A DNA stretch of 64,000 nucleotides from Salibacterium aidingense DSM 18341 (GTDB lineage: Bacteria; Bacillota; Bacilli; Bacillales; Marinococcaceae): contig NZ_AUCI01000014.1 in the NCBI RefSeq assembly GCF_000429685.1, positions 1 to 64,000 of the forward strand, written 5' to 3'. A model generated the notes under the pieces. It saw only the letters and a list, made by a program, of their open reading frames with translations, was not told where the DNA came from and made no database searches. Positions 25,793 through 40,910 of the stretch are shown one piece after another (positions within the stretch are counted from its first letter, which is position 1; every line of letters begins with the position of its first letter). Made by a program: the position numbers and the translations under genes.

Positions 25793-28057
25793 ATGGGAGC
25801 AGAAGCCAGGAGAAAGATCACCACCGTATGTTTGGCAGCATGGATTGTGATCACTTGTTGGGCGGCCGGCGGTCAAAACGCGGAAGCCGAAGAAGAAGCG
25901 GCGCTTATAGTAGCGGTCGAGGAAAACGCGTCCTTGGCTGAAGTGCGGCAGAACATGGAAAAGGAAATTCCCGGATTAACCGTGAAGACCACTTATGAAA
26001 AAGGCTTCCGGGGCTTTGCCGTAGAAATACCCGGGAATCAAACAGGCGGTTTAAATAAGATAGAAGGAATAGAAAGAACAGACCCTGCGGTAGCTTACGA
26101 AACAGAAATAAATGACAGTGTTCCATTTATAGGGGCAGAAGCTGTTCGCGGAGCGTTGGAGGAAAGAGGGGCCAGGCTGACGGGAAAAGGGATAAAAGTT
26201 GGTATTATTGATACTGGGATCGATTATAATCATCCGGACTTACACAATAATTATAAGGGCGGGTACGATTTTGTGGATCAGGACAGGGACCCGGTAGAGG
26301 GAAAATCTTCAGACGGCGAAGAGCCCACCGTGCATGGAACCCATGTAGCTGGAATTATAGCTGCCAACGGCTCCGTCCGCGGCGTGGCCCCGGAAGCAGA
26401 CTTATATATGTACCGGGCTCTTGGCCCCGGCGGCCAAGGGTCGACGGAGCAGATTCTGGCTGCTGTCGAAAAAGCAATTGAAGATGAAGTAGATGTGTTG
26501 AATCTATCTCTGGGGAGTCCGATCAACGGGCCGGACTGGCCGACGAGCAAGGCCCTGGATAAAGCAGCCGAAGCTGGAATAGTGGCTGTGACTTCAAGTG
26601 GCAACAGCGGTCCGTCCATGTGGAGCGTCGGCTCGCCGGGCACGTCAAATAAAGCTATCTCGGTGGGAGCTTCCATCCCGCCGCTTCGCATGCCAAAGCT
26701 GACACTGTTTGAACAGCCTGAGCTTTCGATTGATCTCCAGCCCGTACAGGGGACGGCCCCGTGGGAATTTAAACGGGATCTCCCGCTGGTAGACGGGGGG
26801 CTGGGTCTGAAAGAAGACCTGCAAAATGTGAGAGGGAAGGCCGTTCTGATTGAACGCGGAGGGATCCCGCTTGTTCGCAAGATTGTAAACGCGAGAAAAT
26901 CCGGCGCCGATGCGGTGATCATTTATAATAACGTCGCCGGCGGTTTTTTAGCGAAAACGAACGAAGTTCAGCCACTGCCGGCGATCACCATAGCAAAGGA
27001 AGAGGGAGAAAAGTTAAAGGAGGCTGTCCAAGCCAACAACGAAGATTATGCTCCAGTACTGCGGACTATTTTGGAAGAAGAAACGGATCATATGGCTTTT
27101 TTCAGTTCCAGAGGGCCCGTTACCCAATCGTGGGCGATTAAACCGGACATTGTTGCTCCCGGAGTGGATATTGACTCTACGGTTCCTCAAGGCTACCTTT
27201 CCTTAAATGGAACGAGTATGGCTGCCCCGCATATTGCCGGCGCAGCAGCTTTATTGAAACAGGCTCATCCGGAGTGGGAACCGGAACAGGTTAAGGCGGC
27301 TCTCATGAATACGGCAGTCACGTTAACAGACGAAGAAGGCAGTGCGTATCCGCCGTTTGTTCAGGGAGCGGGCAGAGTAGATCTTGCCAGGGCTGTGAAA
27401 GCCGATACGCTGATTCAGCCCGGCACCCTCTCATTTGGGGTCTGGTCTCTCGGAAAAACAGAAACGGCCCATGAACAGAAAATACTGGTGGAGAATCATT
27501 CAAACCAAACCCGCACGTATTCTTTCCAGGTCGATAGAGAACCATTTTTGGGGGTGCGCTGGCAATTGCCGGCAAGTGTTACGATTCCGCCGGGCGAAAC
27601 AAAAGAAGTAACGATACAGGTGGACATTGACGCGGGGGCTGTGGACTATGATCATCTGCACGGGACAGTACAGGTACGGGGCGGCAGAGAGCCGGTGGAA
27701 GTCCCTTATCTGTTGTTTATTAATGAACCCGGATACCCAAGAATCGGCGCGTTTGAACTGCAGCCCTCTTCTGGTTCCGGCTTTCAGTATGAAGCCTATA
27801 TGCCGGGAGGGGCGGAAGAGTTCCAAATCGCCCTTTATGATCCAGATACCTTTGCCTACGAAGGGATCCTGGATCAGGAGGAAAATGTGGAATCCGGATT
27901 GTTCAAAAAGAAACTAAAAAAAGAAGACATTGACGTGCCGGAAGGGTTGTACCGCGCGGTGGTTTATGCAAAATCCGGAAATAAAGAAGAAACCCTTGAA
28001 ACATTCGTTCAATTAGAACGAAAAACCTTGAACCGCTCCCCGGCACCCCGCTCCTAA
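25793..28057 (+). CDS. secreted Vpr-like subtilisin-family serine protease
   Basis: Peptidase S8 (754 aa). A signal peptide (about 1-32) and an inhibitor-like propeptide (about 35-110) precede the catalytic domain. The triad is Asp140 (GIIDTGIDYNHPDL), His181 (VHGTHVAGI) and Ser475 (LNGTSMAAPHIAG), with oxyanion Asn271 in SSGNSGP. A protease-associated domain is inserted at about 330-425, as in B. subtilis Vpr. A C-terminal fibronectin-like region (about 570-690) follows. The start is the ATG at 25793 with ACAGGAGG upstream. The mature protein is acidic, as in secreted proteins of halophiles. It lies between upp and the atp operon, a place it does not occupy in B. subtilis. Confidence 0.93.
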   Translation: MGAEARRKITTVCLAAWIVITCWAAGGQNAEAEEEAALIVAVEENASLAEVRQNMEKEIPGLTVKTTYEKGFRGFAVEIPGNQTGGLNKIEGIERTDPAVAYETEINDSVPFIGAEAVRGALEERGARLTGKGIKVGIIDTGIDYNHPDLHNNYKGGYDFVDQDRDPVEGKSSDGEEPTVHGTHVAGIIAANGSVRGVAPEADLYMYRALGPGGQGSTEQILAAVEKAIEDEVDVLNLSLGSPINGPDWPTSKALDKAAEAGIVAVTSSGNSGPSMWSVGSPGTSNKAISVGASIPPLRMPKLTLFEQPELSIDLQPVQGTAPWEFKRDLPLVDGGLGLKEDLQNVRGKAVLIERGGIPLVRKIVNARKSGADAVIIYNNVAGGFLAKTNEVQPLPAITIAKEEGEKLKEAVQANNEDYAPVLRTILEEETDHMAFFSSRGPVTQSWAIKPDIVAPGVDIDSTVPQGYLSLNGTSMAAPHIAGAAALLKQAHPEWEPEQVKAALMNTAVTLTDEEGSAYPPFVQGAGRVDLARAVKADTLIQPGTLSFGVWSLGKTETAHEQKILVENHSNQTRTYSFQVDREPFLGVRWQLPASVTIPPGETKEVTIQVDIDAGAVDYDHLHGTVQVRGGREPVEVPYLLFINEPGYPRIGAFELQPSSGSGFQYEAYMPGGAEEFQIALYDPDTFAYEGILDQEENVESGLFKKKLKKEDIDVPEGLYRAVVYAKSGNKEETLETFVQLERKTLNRSPAPRS

Positions 28058-28081
28058 CAGTTTTCTATATTTCCGCATAAG

Positions 28082-28114
28082 TTCAAGGCGTCCTTTGCTC
28101 TGCCTTGAATTTAT
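28082..28114 (+). terminator. probable terminator after the subtilase gene
   Basis: TTCAAGGC and GCCTTGAA form a perfect 8-base stem with a 12-base loop, followed by TTTAT. The T tract is short. The next 170 bases up to the atp promoter are AT-rich with no gene. Confidence 0.5.
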
Positions 28115-28285
28115 GCCGTTTGTAAACTTTTCAAAATAAAGAAAAAAATGGAATAAATCAGCACAGTCTACAATAAATTTGCAGCTATTGGAACTGTTTA
28201 TTTTCTTGTAAAAATTGTCACTTAATTGCCACAAAAGAAAAACGGGAAAAGCCTATTATGACAAGGACTTTTTCTGTATTAAGGA

Positions 28286-28314
28286 TTGACAGAAGGGGTT
28301 GGCTATTGTACGAT
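28286..28314 (+). promoter_or_regulatory. sigma-A promoter for the atp operon
   Basis: TTGACA (28286-28291), a 17-base spacer, and TACGAT (28309-28314). It lies 184 bases ahead of atpZ, giving a long leader in which I see no gene. Confidence 0.75.
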
Positions 28315-28497
28315 GACAAAGGGTATGTGAGAGGGTTTACATATTTCGATACTTGCTGATAAGAATGAACGAATTAGCTGACATCGATCTCTGTACAAAA
28401 CGGATGCTGCCATTTTTCGGCATTTTCTGTTACACGGCCCACTACAGGAAATACCCTTTTCCGGGCTGCCGGGATGTTATGGCGAATGGAGGGCGAC

Positions 28498-28737
28498 ATG
28501 GCAGACAAGCAAAAGTCTCCAAAACCGTTCCAGTCTGCGGCTTTAACATCAGCCGTGTTGTCGTATTTAGTTGGGCCTCTGTTAATCGGGGTCTTTGGCG
28601 GCAGATGGCTCGATGATCAATGGGGCACAGCCCCCTTATTTATGGTCATTGGTCTCCTGGCAGGACTTGGAGGCGGAGTATACGGACTAGTCCGTCTGCT
28701 CAACCGTTATCTGGGAAACGGGGACGACCAGAAATGA
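28498..28737 (+). CDS. atpZ: ATP synthase-associated membrane protein AtpZ
   Basis: A 79-residue protein with two predicted membrane helices (about 17-38 and 46-68), of the AtpZ/AtpI-related family found at the head of some Bacillus atp operons. The ATG at 28498 follows GGAGGGCGAC. Its stop overlaps the atpI start as ATGA, so the two are coupled. Related AtpZ proteins have been linked to Mg2+/Ca2+ handling with AtpI in alkaliphilic Bacillus; that is from memory of the family. The conserved GPLLIGVFGGRWLD segment is typical. Confidence 0.82.
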   Translation: MADKQKSPKPFQSAALTSAVLSYLVGPLLIGVFGGRWLDDQWGTAPLFMVIGLLAGLGGGVYGLVRLLNRYLGNGDDQK

Positions 28738-29102
28738 GCACCTTTGCAGCAGAGACGAGGCGTTATGTTCAGTTGACGTTGTATGTATTAGCGTTGTATG
28801 TGGTCGGATGGGGGTTTACTCCATACAGCAGCTTTTTTGCAAGTTTGGTTCTCGGGGCGGTTATCGGCCTTTTTAATATGTGGAGTATGTACCGCGATGT
28901 AAAAAAAATTGGAGACGCCGCCGAGAAACAGAAGAAAGCTTTTACCATAGGATTGTTGGCAAGGCTCGCCACAGGAGCGCTTATAGCAGCTCTTTTCCTG
29001 CAATTTCCTGAACACTTTCACCTTGCAGGACTTGTTACCGGCATAATGACACCATACATTATCATTCTTCTTCACTCCTTGTTTAAAAAAAAGACCACAT
29101 AA
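28734..29102 (+). CDS. atpI: ATP synthase subunit I
   Basis: A 122-residue membrane protein with about four helices, the AtpI of Bacillus atp operons, thought to help assemble the c-ring or move Mg2+. It starts at the ATG overlapping the atpZ stop and precedes atpB by 101 bases. The basic stretch after the second helix (MYRDVKKIGDAAEKQKK) resembles known AtpI. The protein is not part of the finished enzyme. Confidence 0.88.
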   Translation: MSTFAAETRRYVQLTLYVLALYVVGWGFTPYSSFFASLVLGAVIGLFNMWSMYRDVKKIGDAAEKQKKAFTIGLLARLATGALIAALFLQFPEHFHLAGLVTGIMTPYIIILLHSLFKKKTT

Positions 29103-29197
29103 ACATGGACAACCCTTTTCATCGATGACAAACAAAGAGCGAAGAAGCGGCAACAGGGATAGGAAATCAGCATGCCAGTATATAGTAAGGGGGGTAA

Positions 29198-29932
<735 letters not shown>

Positions 29933-29983
29933 AGGATGGAATATCATTATTCATTTATATTTAAATTAAGGGAGGATATTTAA

Positions 29984-30196
<213 letters not shown>

Positions 30197-30268
30197 AGCG
30201 GCACCGTCAAATGGTTAATGTTAATGGCGAAGTCCGTAGAGCGACGCTTCGCCATTCCTTTTGTATAA

Positions 30269-31320
<1,052 letters not shown>

Positions 31321-31333
31321 AGGATAGGGGTGA

Positions 31334-32848
<1,515 letters not shown>

Positions 32849-32920
32849 CAGCGGGGAAGCACGCTTCTCCGCCCACTCCTAACGTTTGTTCAGCGGTACC
32901 AGTGTAAAAAAAGGTGGTGA

Positions 32921-33787
<867 letters not shown>

Positions 33788-33810
33788 TAGTTTGGTTGCA
33801 CAAGACTTAG

Positions 33811-35238
<1,428 letters not shown>

Positions 35239-35254
35239 GCGGGAATGCGGATAA

Positions 35255-35668
<414 letters not shown>

Positions 35669-35691
35669 TGGATAAATTCATATCATAAAGT

Positions 35692-35731
35692 ACAAAGGCT
35701 GCATTACAAACTCGTCCTGCCCCGCCTTTGT
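35692..35731 (+). other. hairpin downstream of atpC
   Basis: ACAAAGGC and GCCTTTGT pair perfectly around a 24-base loop, 24 bases after the atpC stop. There is no T tract, so it may stabilise the 3' end of the message rather than terminate it. Confidence 0.5.
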
Positions 35732-35779
35732 GCTCCGCCTCGTGCAGGCCCAAACCAAATGGTGTAAGCCGCGTTCGCC

Positions 35780-35809
35780 AACTCCCGCTCATGGGAAATC
35801 GGGAGTTTT
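35780..35809 (+). terminator. terminator of the atp operon
   Basis: AACTCCCG and CGGGAGTT form a perfect stem with a 12-base loop, followed by TT. It is the first likely intrinsic terminator after atpC. Confidence 0.65.
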
Positions 35810-35837
35810 AAGGACGCTTGAAATCGGGGGGAATATC

Positions 35838-35884
35838 AAAAAGCTGTTCCACGCTTGTATGATAGCGCCAGGAACAGCTTTTTT
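35838..35884. terminator. second, two-way terminator after the atp operon
   Basis: AAAAAGCTGTTCC and GGAACAGCTTTTT form a 13-base stem followed by a T run, and preceded by a run of A, so it can work in both directions. Confidence 0.75.
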
Positions 35885-35902
35885 TTGAAGAAATGGAGAA
35901 GC

Positions 35903-36000
35903 AGTGTCCTCCAGGATGCCCATGGAGCCCGTTAATTCAATATAGTTCCATTGTAGCGTCCTCCAGTACCTCCGGCTGATCCAGCAACAGCTCTGTCCAT
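35903..36000. repeat. partial relative of repeat family B (B3)
   Basis: AGTGTCCTCCAGG (35903) and GCGTCCTCCAGTACC (35956) share the core motif of family B, and GATCCAGCAACAGC resembles GATCCAGCAGCAG just left of copy B2. The order and spacing differ from B1 and B2, so this is a distant or decayed relative at best. Confidence 0.4.
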
Positions 36001-36950
36001 CAGCTGATGACAGCCTCCACTGCGACAGAGGTAAGCACTGCAAACAAAAGCTGCCCGGGTTTCTTCGTCGTTTTTTATAAGGTACCTATTTTCCACATGT
36101 GGTCGCCATATACGACAAAGGCTCCCTTTCTATTCTGTATTTTTTCGGGATATTTCTCGGGAAATAATAAACGGCTTTGGGGTAAATAAGGCTGCGGGTA
36201 TTTTTGAAGAAGAGACGAGTAAAGGGACAAAGGCATGCACGATGTAAACAATGGAAAAAATAATTTTTTCATGCTGCAGGGCTTCTTTTTTTATGTCTCC
36301 CTACATATGTTCCATTGTATTGATATACGCACGAAATATGGTAATATTTTCCTTTCCATAATACACAGTGTCTGCATAAATAAAGAAATATCTAGAAAAT
36401 TTATTATTTTCCCTGCCTTCCCAGCATATTCTTTGTAGAATTGATACCCTTATGCATTATCTCATATTTCCGGGAAGCTCAGACTTTTTCCATAACCAAA
36501 GCAGCTATCTTTACATTTTTTACGTATTCATGTCTTCCCTTTCTATGGGAAGGGACTAAATACCTACGAACATAAGATTGGAAAAAGAGGTGAAATCCTT
36601 GAAAATATAGGGTTTATAAACCGTTCTCATTTTTAATTTGATATTACAACTAAGTTACAACTTTGCTCTTGAATGTAATATAAATTTAAAAAATATTCAT
36701 TTTATATACAAACGTCTGTTTATTTTTATTATAATGGTGGTATATCTTTTGTGTCATGGTAATGAAGACTAAAATTTTGCTGAAAATTCCGGAGTTCACT
36801 TTTATTACAAATCTCTATATGTAAGATTTAAACAATTCATGGTATAATGAGTTGATGTGATTGATGGGTAAAAGGGCTCTTTTTATTTTCAGGAAAATGC
36901 CCTATGATACATTTCGGACTGTCAAACAAGGCGGTTAAGGAGTTTTCAAA
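36001..36950. other. long AT-rich stretch without a supported gene
   Basis: About 950 bases, strongly AT-rich from 36270 onward. Short frames on both strands (60-67 codons) lack good ribosome binding sites and resemble no protein I know. In B. subtilis the atpC-ywzB interval holds ywmA; it is not visible here. A regulatory RNA or decayed gene cannot be excluded. The TGATTGATGGGTAAAAGGGC area near 36855 is close to ywzB and may hold its promoter, with TATAAT at 36843-36848. Confidence 0.3.
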
Positions 36951-37181
36951 ATGAATCCTGAAGGGCAGGAAGCGGTCTTACATATTACTGTGAATCTTAT
37001 CTTTTTAGTGATTGTCTGGTGGAGTTTACAATCCTTTCGATTTGATGTTTTTGTCCGCAACCCGGAAGGACCGAAAGCGAAACTGCTTATGGTGCTTGTT
37101 ACCATCGCGGTCAGCCACCTGGTCAGTTCGTTTTTTATTGAATATTTACAGGGGTCCTTAATGTTAAGGTATCTTTTTTAA
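36951..37181 (+). CDS. ywzB: DUF1146 membrane protein YwzB
   Basis: A 76-residue protein with two membrane helices (about 8-27 and 45-66), of the DUF1146/YwzB family, whose gene lies between atpC and murA in Bacillus. The conserved pattern WWSLQSFRFDVFVRNPEGPKAK between the helices is clear, quoted only in part as SFRFDVFVRNP. Start ATG at 36951, about 12 bases after TAAGGAG. Its function is unknown. It stands alone. Confidence 0.88.
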   Translation: MNPEGQEAVLHITVNLIFLVIVWWSLQSFRFDVFVRNPEGPKAKLLMVLVTIAVSHLVSSFFIEYLQGSLMLRYLF

Positions 37182-37649
37182 GATGCCCCTTCATCTTCCA
37201 TGTATGTCCTTCTTTGCAACGGTGAAAATGAATAATAAGAGGATATATGATGGAAAAGGTGAATCCCGGTAAGTATGTCAATGTTTGTCCGTTTACAGGC
37301 AAAGTTTTCATGAAAGCCGCTGAACTTTTGCTTGTATTCATTTTTACTGCTTTTTTTTGTCGAAGAAAGAAGATTTAAGAAGAATCGGGTCGGGAAATAA
37401 AGGCACCAGGTTAAATGAATGTGTAACCCCTGATGAAATACAACGACTCATAAATGGCAGCTTCCACAGGATACAGAAGAATGGGCACCCGTTTCCTAAT
37501 CGGACAGGGCACGCCTAATTGGACTAATGAATATGTATAAAACAAAGTGATTTATCCTGCCTGTATCAAAAGATAAAAGCTGAGCAGGAGACCCAGTTTT
37601 TATTTTCAGAATCAATATAGAACAATAAACGGACGCGGAGGGGAATACG
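37182..37649. other. ywzB-murA intergenic region lacking ywmB
   Basis: About 470 bases where B. subtilis has ywmB. I find no YwmB-like frame on either strand. The short minus-strand frames are unsupported. A promoter for murA is likely but I could not identify a strong one. Confidence 0.35.
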
Positions 37650-38978
37650 TTGGAAAAAATATTAGTAAAAGGAGGGAAGCGGCTGAAAGGAAAGGTAAAA
37701 GCAGAAGGAGCAAAAAATTCTGTACTTCCGGTGATAGCCGCTTCTCTCCTTGCTGAAGAAGGAACGAGCACTATATATGATGTCCCAACTTTAGCTGATG
37801 TATTTACAATGAAAAATGTACTGACCTATATGGATGCGGATGTGACTTTTGATAACGGAGTATTCACTTCGAACGCAAGCGGGTCACTGACAACAGAAGC
37901 TCCGTTTGAGTATGTTCGTAAAATGAGGGCTTCCTTTTTAGTAATGGGACCGCTGCTTGCAAGAAAAGGCTGCGCTCATATTGCGCTCCCCGGCGGCTGC
38001 GCTATTGGATCCCGCCCCATTGACCAGCATTTAAAAGGATTTGAAGCAATGGGGGCAACGGTGGAAATCGGAAATGGCTATATTGAAGCCAAAGTGAAAG
38101 GCCGGCTGCAGGGAGCCCGGATTTATCTGGATTTCCCAAGTGTAGGAGCCACGGAAAATATAATGATGGCTGCTACCTTGGCTGAAGGCACCACCATTCT
38201 GGAAAACGTGGCAGAGGAGCCGGAGATTGTTGATCTTGCCAATTATTTAAACGCGATGGGCGCAAAGGTTCGCGGAGCCGGCACCGGCACGATCCGGATT
38301 GAAGGGGTCGAACGAATGCAGGGCGCTGTTCATTCCATCATCCCTGACCGGATTGAAGCGGGATCCTTTATGATCGCCGCAGCGATTACCGGCGGCGAGG
38401 TGTTTGTTGAAGGAGCGATTCACGAGCATATCCGTCCGCTTGTGGCTAAACTTCGGGAAATGGGCGTGATCATTGAGGATCATGATAATGGTATGAACGT
38501 TATCGGACCGGATATTTTACGTCCTGTTGATTTAAAAACAATGCCGCATCCCGGTTTCCCAACTGATATGCAGGCCCAGTTTATGGCTCTGCTAACCCAG
38601 GCCAAAGGTACGGCTGTTATCACAGAAACCGTGTTTGAAAACCGCTTTATGCATGTGGAAGAATTCCGCCGTATGAATGCGGATGTAAAGATTGAAGGAA
38701 GAGCAGCTATTGTAAGCGGGCCGACCCGCCTGCAGGGAGCCGAAGTGGCAGCGACCGATCTTCGCGCCGGTGCTGCACTGATCATTGCCGGCCTGGTGGC
38801 AGAAGGGGAAACAGCGTTAACCGAACTCAGACATCTGGACCGCGGTTACGTGGACTTTCACAAAAAACTGCAGAGTCTGGGAGCAAGAATTGAACGGGTC
38901 GAAGTAGCAGAAACCTCCGACATGGATGAAACAGCCGCCGCCACAGAACAAGAAGTACTACGAACCGTTAACAATTAA
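37650..38978 (+). CDS. murA: UDP-N-acetylglucosamine 1-carboxyvinyltransferase, main copy
   Basis: Orthologue of B. subtilis murAA (442 aa), by position ahead of spoIID. It catalyses the first committed step of peptidoglycan synthesis. Cys117 in [11 protein letters not shown] is the PEP-reactive, fosfomycin-sensitive cysteine, and Lys22-Asn23 (GAKNS) is present. A tail of about 15 residues ([16 protein letters not shown]) extends past the usual end. It starts at TTG (37650) behind CGCGGAGGGGA. A perfect terminator hairpin follows. Confidence 0.97.
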   Translation: MEKILVKGGKRLKGKVKAEGAKNSVLPVIAASLLAEEGTSTIYDVPTLADVFTMKNVLTYMDADVTFDNGVFTSNASGSLTTEAPFEYVRKMRASFLVMGPLLARKGCAHIALPGGCAIGSRPIDQHLKGFEAMGATVEIGNGYIEAKVKGRLQGARIYLDFPSVGATENIMMAATLAEGTTILENVAEEPEIVDLANYLNAMGAKVRGAGTGTIRIEGVERMQGAVHSIIPDRIEAGSFMIAAAITGGEVFVEGAIHEHIRPLVAKLREMGVIIEDHDNGMNVIGPDILRPVDLKTMPHPGFPTDMQAQFMALLTQAKGTAVITETVFENRFMHVEEFRRMNADVKIEGRAAIVSGPTRLQGAEVAATDLRAGAALIIAGLVAEGETALTELRHLDRGYVDFHKKLQSLGARIERVEVAETSDMDETAAATEQEVLRTVNN

Positions 38979-38989
38979 AAAATCAAACA

Positions 38990-39019
38990 GCCAGCTGCTA
39001 TATAGCAGCTGGTTTTTTT
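38990..39019 (+). terminator. terminator after murA
   Basis: CCAGCTGCTAT and ATAGCAGCTGG form a perfect self-complementary stem followed by eight T. Confidence 0.92.
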
Positions 39020-39216
39020 TGTTTTGTGGAAATGATTACGTTCCTGCTGCTTTTGTAAAAAAGGCTCTGCCGGTGGAGGGAAGTGGAAAGACTCATGAAA
39101 ATAACGGAATATTATAAAAGAACGACAGCTGCTTCGATGGGCGGTCATACCTTCAGGGAACGCGGCATACAGATAAAAGGTGTCGGCAGTATGTTTAGGA
39201 ACAGGAGGCTGTTTGC

Positions 39217-40209
39217 ATGAAAAAGGGAGTTCTTGTCTCCGTGCTTCTCATTACCCTTTTTTTTCTTATCCCCGTGTTGTTTGTGGGACTTCCGGATAAG
39301 AGTGAAAAAACATGGACTGAATCCGGGGAGACGGCAGAGGATTCAGAGCAAAAGCCATTAACTCAGCTGGAACAAGAAGAAAGGGAAAAAAGCATACCGG
39401 TCTTCCGGAGTGAGACAGAAACGGTCGAACAAATGAATTTAGAAGAATATGTAGCCGGGGTAGTGGCCTCGGAAATGCCGGCAGAATTTGAAATGGAAGC
39501 ACTGAAAGCCCAGGCGCTGACGGCAAGAACCTATGCCGCCAAACAAATGGCTTCCCCCGCTGAAATTAACCTTCCAGAAGGAGCTTTGGTGACAGATACT
39601 CCCATGCATCAAGTATATCAAAGTGAAGAGGAACTAAAGGAAAAATGGGGAGAAGACTATGAGTGGAAGATGGATAAGGTGAAAGAAGCTGTACTTGCCA
39701 CAGCAGGGCAGGTGTTAACGTTTGAGGGACAACCAATTACAGCAGCTTTTTTTTCAACGAGCAATGGGTATACGGAGAATGCGGAGGACTACTGGCAAAA
39801 CTCTGAGCCTTATTTGCAAAGTGTGGAAAGTCCCTGGGACAAAGGATCTCCCCGTTACGAAAACGTAACACGAATTCCGGTGGAAGAACTGGAGCAGACC
39901 CTGGGTGTTTCTCTGCAAAACGGCGAAGCAGGAACGATTCTAAGCCGTACCGATGGAAATCGGGTGGAAGAACTGGAACTGGGGGATCAAACGTTTAACG
40001 GGCGGGAAATTCGCGAGAAGCTGGAACTGGACTCAGCAGATTTTTCGATCACCCGCGAAGGCAATAACGTGATTTTTTCAACCAAAGGCTGGGGTCACGG
40101 GGTCGGGATGAGTCAGTATGGCGCGGATGGAATGGCGAAAGAAGGAAAAAATTATAGAGAAATCGTAAAGCATTATTATAAAGGCGTGGAAATATCCAGT
40201 TTATCGTAG
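39217..40209 (+). CDS. spoIID: stage II sporulation protein D (peptidoglycan hydrolase)
   Basis: Mother-cell lytic transglycosylase (330 aa) that, with SpoIIM and SpoIIP, thins septal peptidoglycan so that engulfment can proceed. One N-terminal membrane helix (about 4-24) anchors it; the SpoIID domain has GVVASEMPAEFEMEALKAQA, quoted as GVVASEMPAEFE, with catalytic Glu86, plus the AFFSTSNGYTE and GWGHGVGMSQYGADGMA motifs. A Glu-rich linker (about 28-60) precedes the domain. The start ATG follows ACAGGAGG with a 10-base spacer. Confidence 0.97.
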   Translation: MKKGVLVSVLLITLFFLIPVLFVGLPDKSEKTWTESGETAEDSEQKPLTQLEQEEREKSIPVFRSETETVEQMNLEEYVAGVVASEMPAEFEMEALKAQALTARTYAAKQMASPAEINLPEGALVTDTPMHQVYQSEEELKEKWGEDYEWKMDKVKEAVLATAGQVLTFEGQPITAAFFSTSNGYTENAEDYWQNSEPYLQSVESPWDKGSPRYENVTRIPVEELEQTLGVSLQNGEAGTILSRTDGNRVEELELGDQTFNGREIREKLELDSADFSITREGNNVIFSTKGWGHGVGMSQYGADGMAKEGKNYREIVKHYYKGVEISSLS

Positions 40210-40245
40210 GGAAAGCAGAAGTCTAAGTAACGTTCGTGCCCACGG

Positions 40246-40404
40246 CAAAGGAGACACGGCGATCCAAAGGGAGCCGATGTCGCTCTTGTGCTCTGGAGTG
40301 CAAAGGAGACACAGCCATCCGAAAGGAGCTGATACGACGCTTGTACGCTGGAGTGCAAGAGCGGCGAGTACAAGAGCCGAAATCGCCCTTGTGCTCTGGC
40401 AGTC
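40246..40404. repeat. three-copy 55-bp tandem repeat
   Basis: Units 40246-40300 and 40301-40355 are each exactly 55 bases and open CAAAGGAGACAC and close GCTGGAGTG or TCTGGAGTG. A third, shorter unit (40356 to about 40404) keeps AGAGCCGA.ATCGC and CTTGTGCTCTGG. It starts about 36 bases after spoIID. TCTAAGT lies on both flanks (40222 and 40410). No terminator is evident for spoIID outside this block. Confidence 0.8.
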
Positions 40405-40488
40405 AACTTCTAAGTGACAAGGACGGTGGTTAAGCGGGGTTCTCAACGGCCGTTTTTCGAAGGAATTGGCACAGTTCAAAGAGGTATC

Positions 40489-40663
40489 GGACATTCTCTG
40501 GATCAAAATGTCTATAAATAGCTGTATTAGAGACACAAGATGGAAGAAAGAAGATAAAATGGCTGATTGTGAGATATAAAGGACAAAATAAAAAGCCAAC
40601 GCTTGCCAAATGGCATTAATATTCGTTTATTGAACACTTTCAAATCGCTCCTGTCTCGAAACA
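40489..40663. repeat. dispersed intergenic repeat family C, copy C1
   Basis: Matches 51713-51888. It opens GGACATTCTC, contains ATCAAAATGTCTATA, TTAGAGACACA, GAGATATA and GGACAA, then AACGCTTGCCAAATGGC, and closes TCCTGTCTC exactly 160 bases after its first base, the same distance as in copy C2. GACATT and AATGTC near the left end form an inverted pair. It lies in the 700-base spoIID-spoIIQ gap. The 132-codon minus-strand frame over this region is not supported. Confidence 0.75.
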
Positions 40664-40910
40664 CCAATCGTGTAAGCCAGGAAGGTTTCAGCTCGCCGTG
40701 TTGAGGTTCCGCTGACGTACAGGTTTTAATAGAAGAACCTTTATTCAGGCGGACGCCTTGCGCTTTTCTTATGAAAAACAGCTAAGGAGAGCAAATTCGG
40801 CCGTTTCCATCCTTACAGAAGAAACCAAATAACAAAAATTTCTTATAATTTTAAAGGAAAAGGTATAATTTTCCTCGCACCTGATCACAATGGGTGCTGA
40901 GGTGATAATT

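Noticed and set aside
28353-28616. 87-codon plus-strand frame upstream of and overlapping atpZ
   Set aside because: It overlaps atpZ in another frame; atpZ has the ribosome binding site, helices and coupling to atpI.
35789-36043. 84-codon minus-strand frame over the atp terminators
   Set aside because: It crosses strong hairpins and the family B relative and resembles no protein.
40201-40599. 132-codon minus-strand frame spanning the tandem repeat and part of C1
   Set aside because: It reads through two unrelated repeat types, has low-complexity composition and no ribosome binding site.
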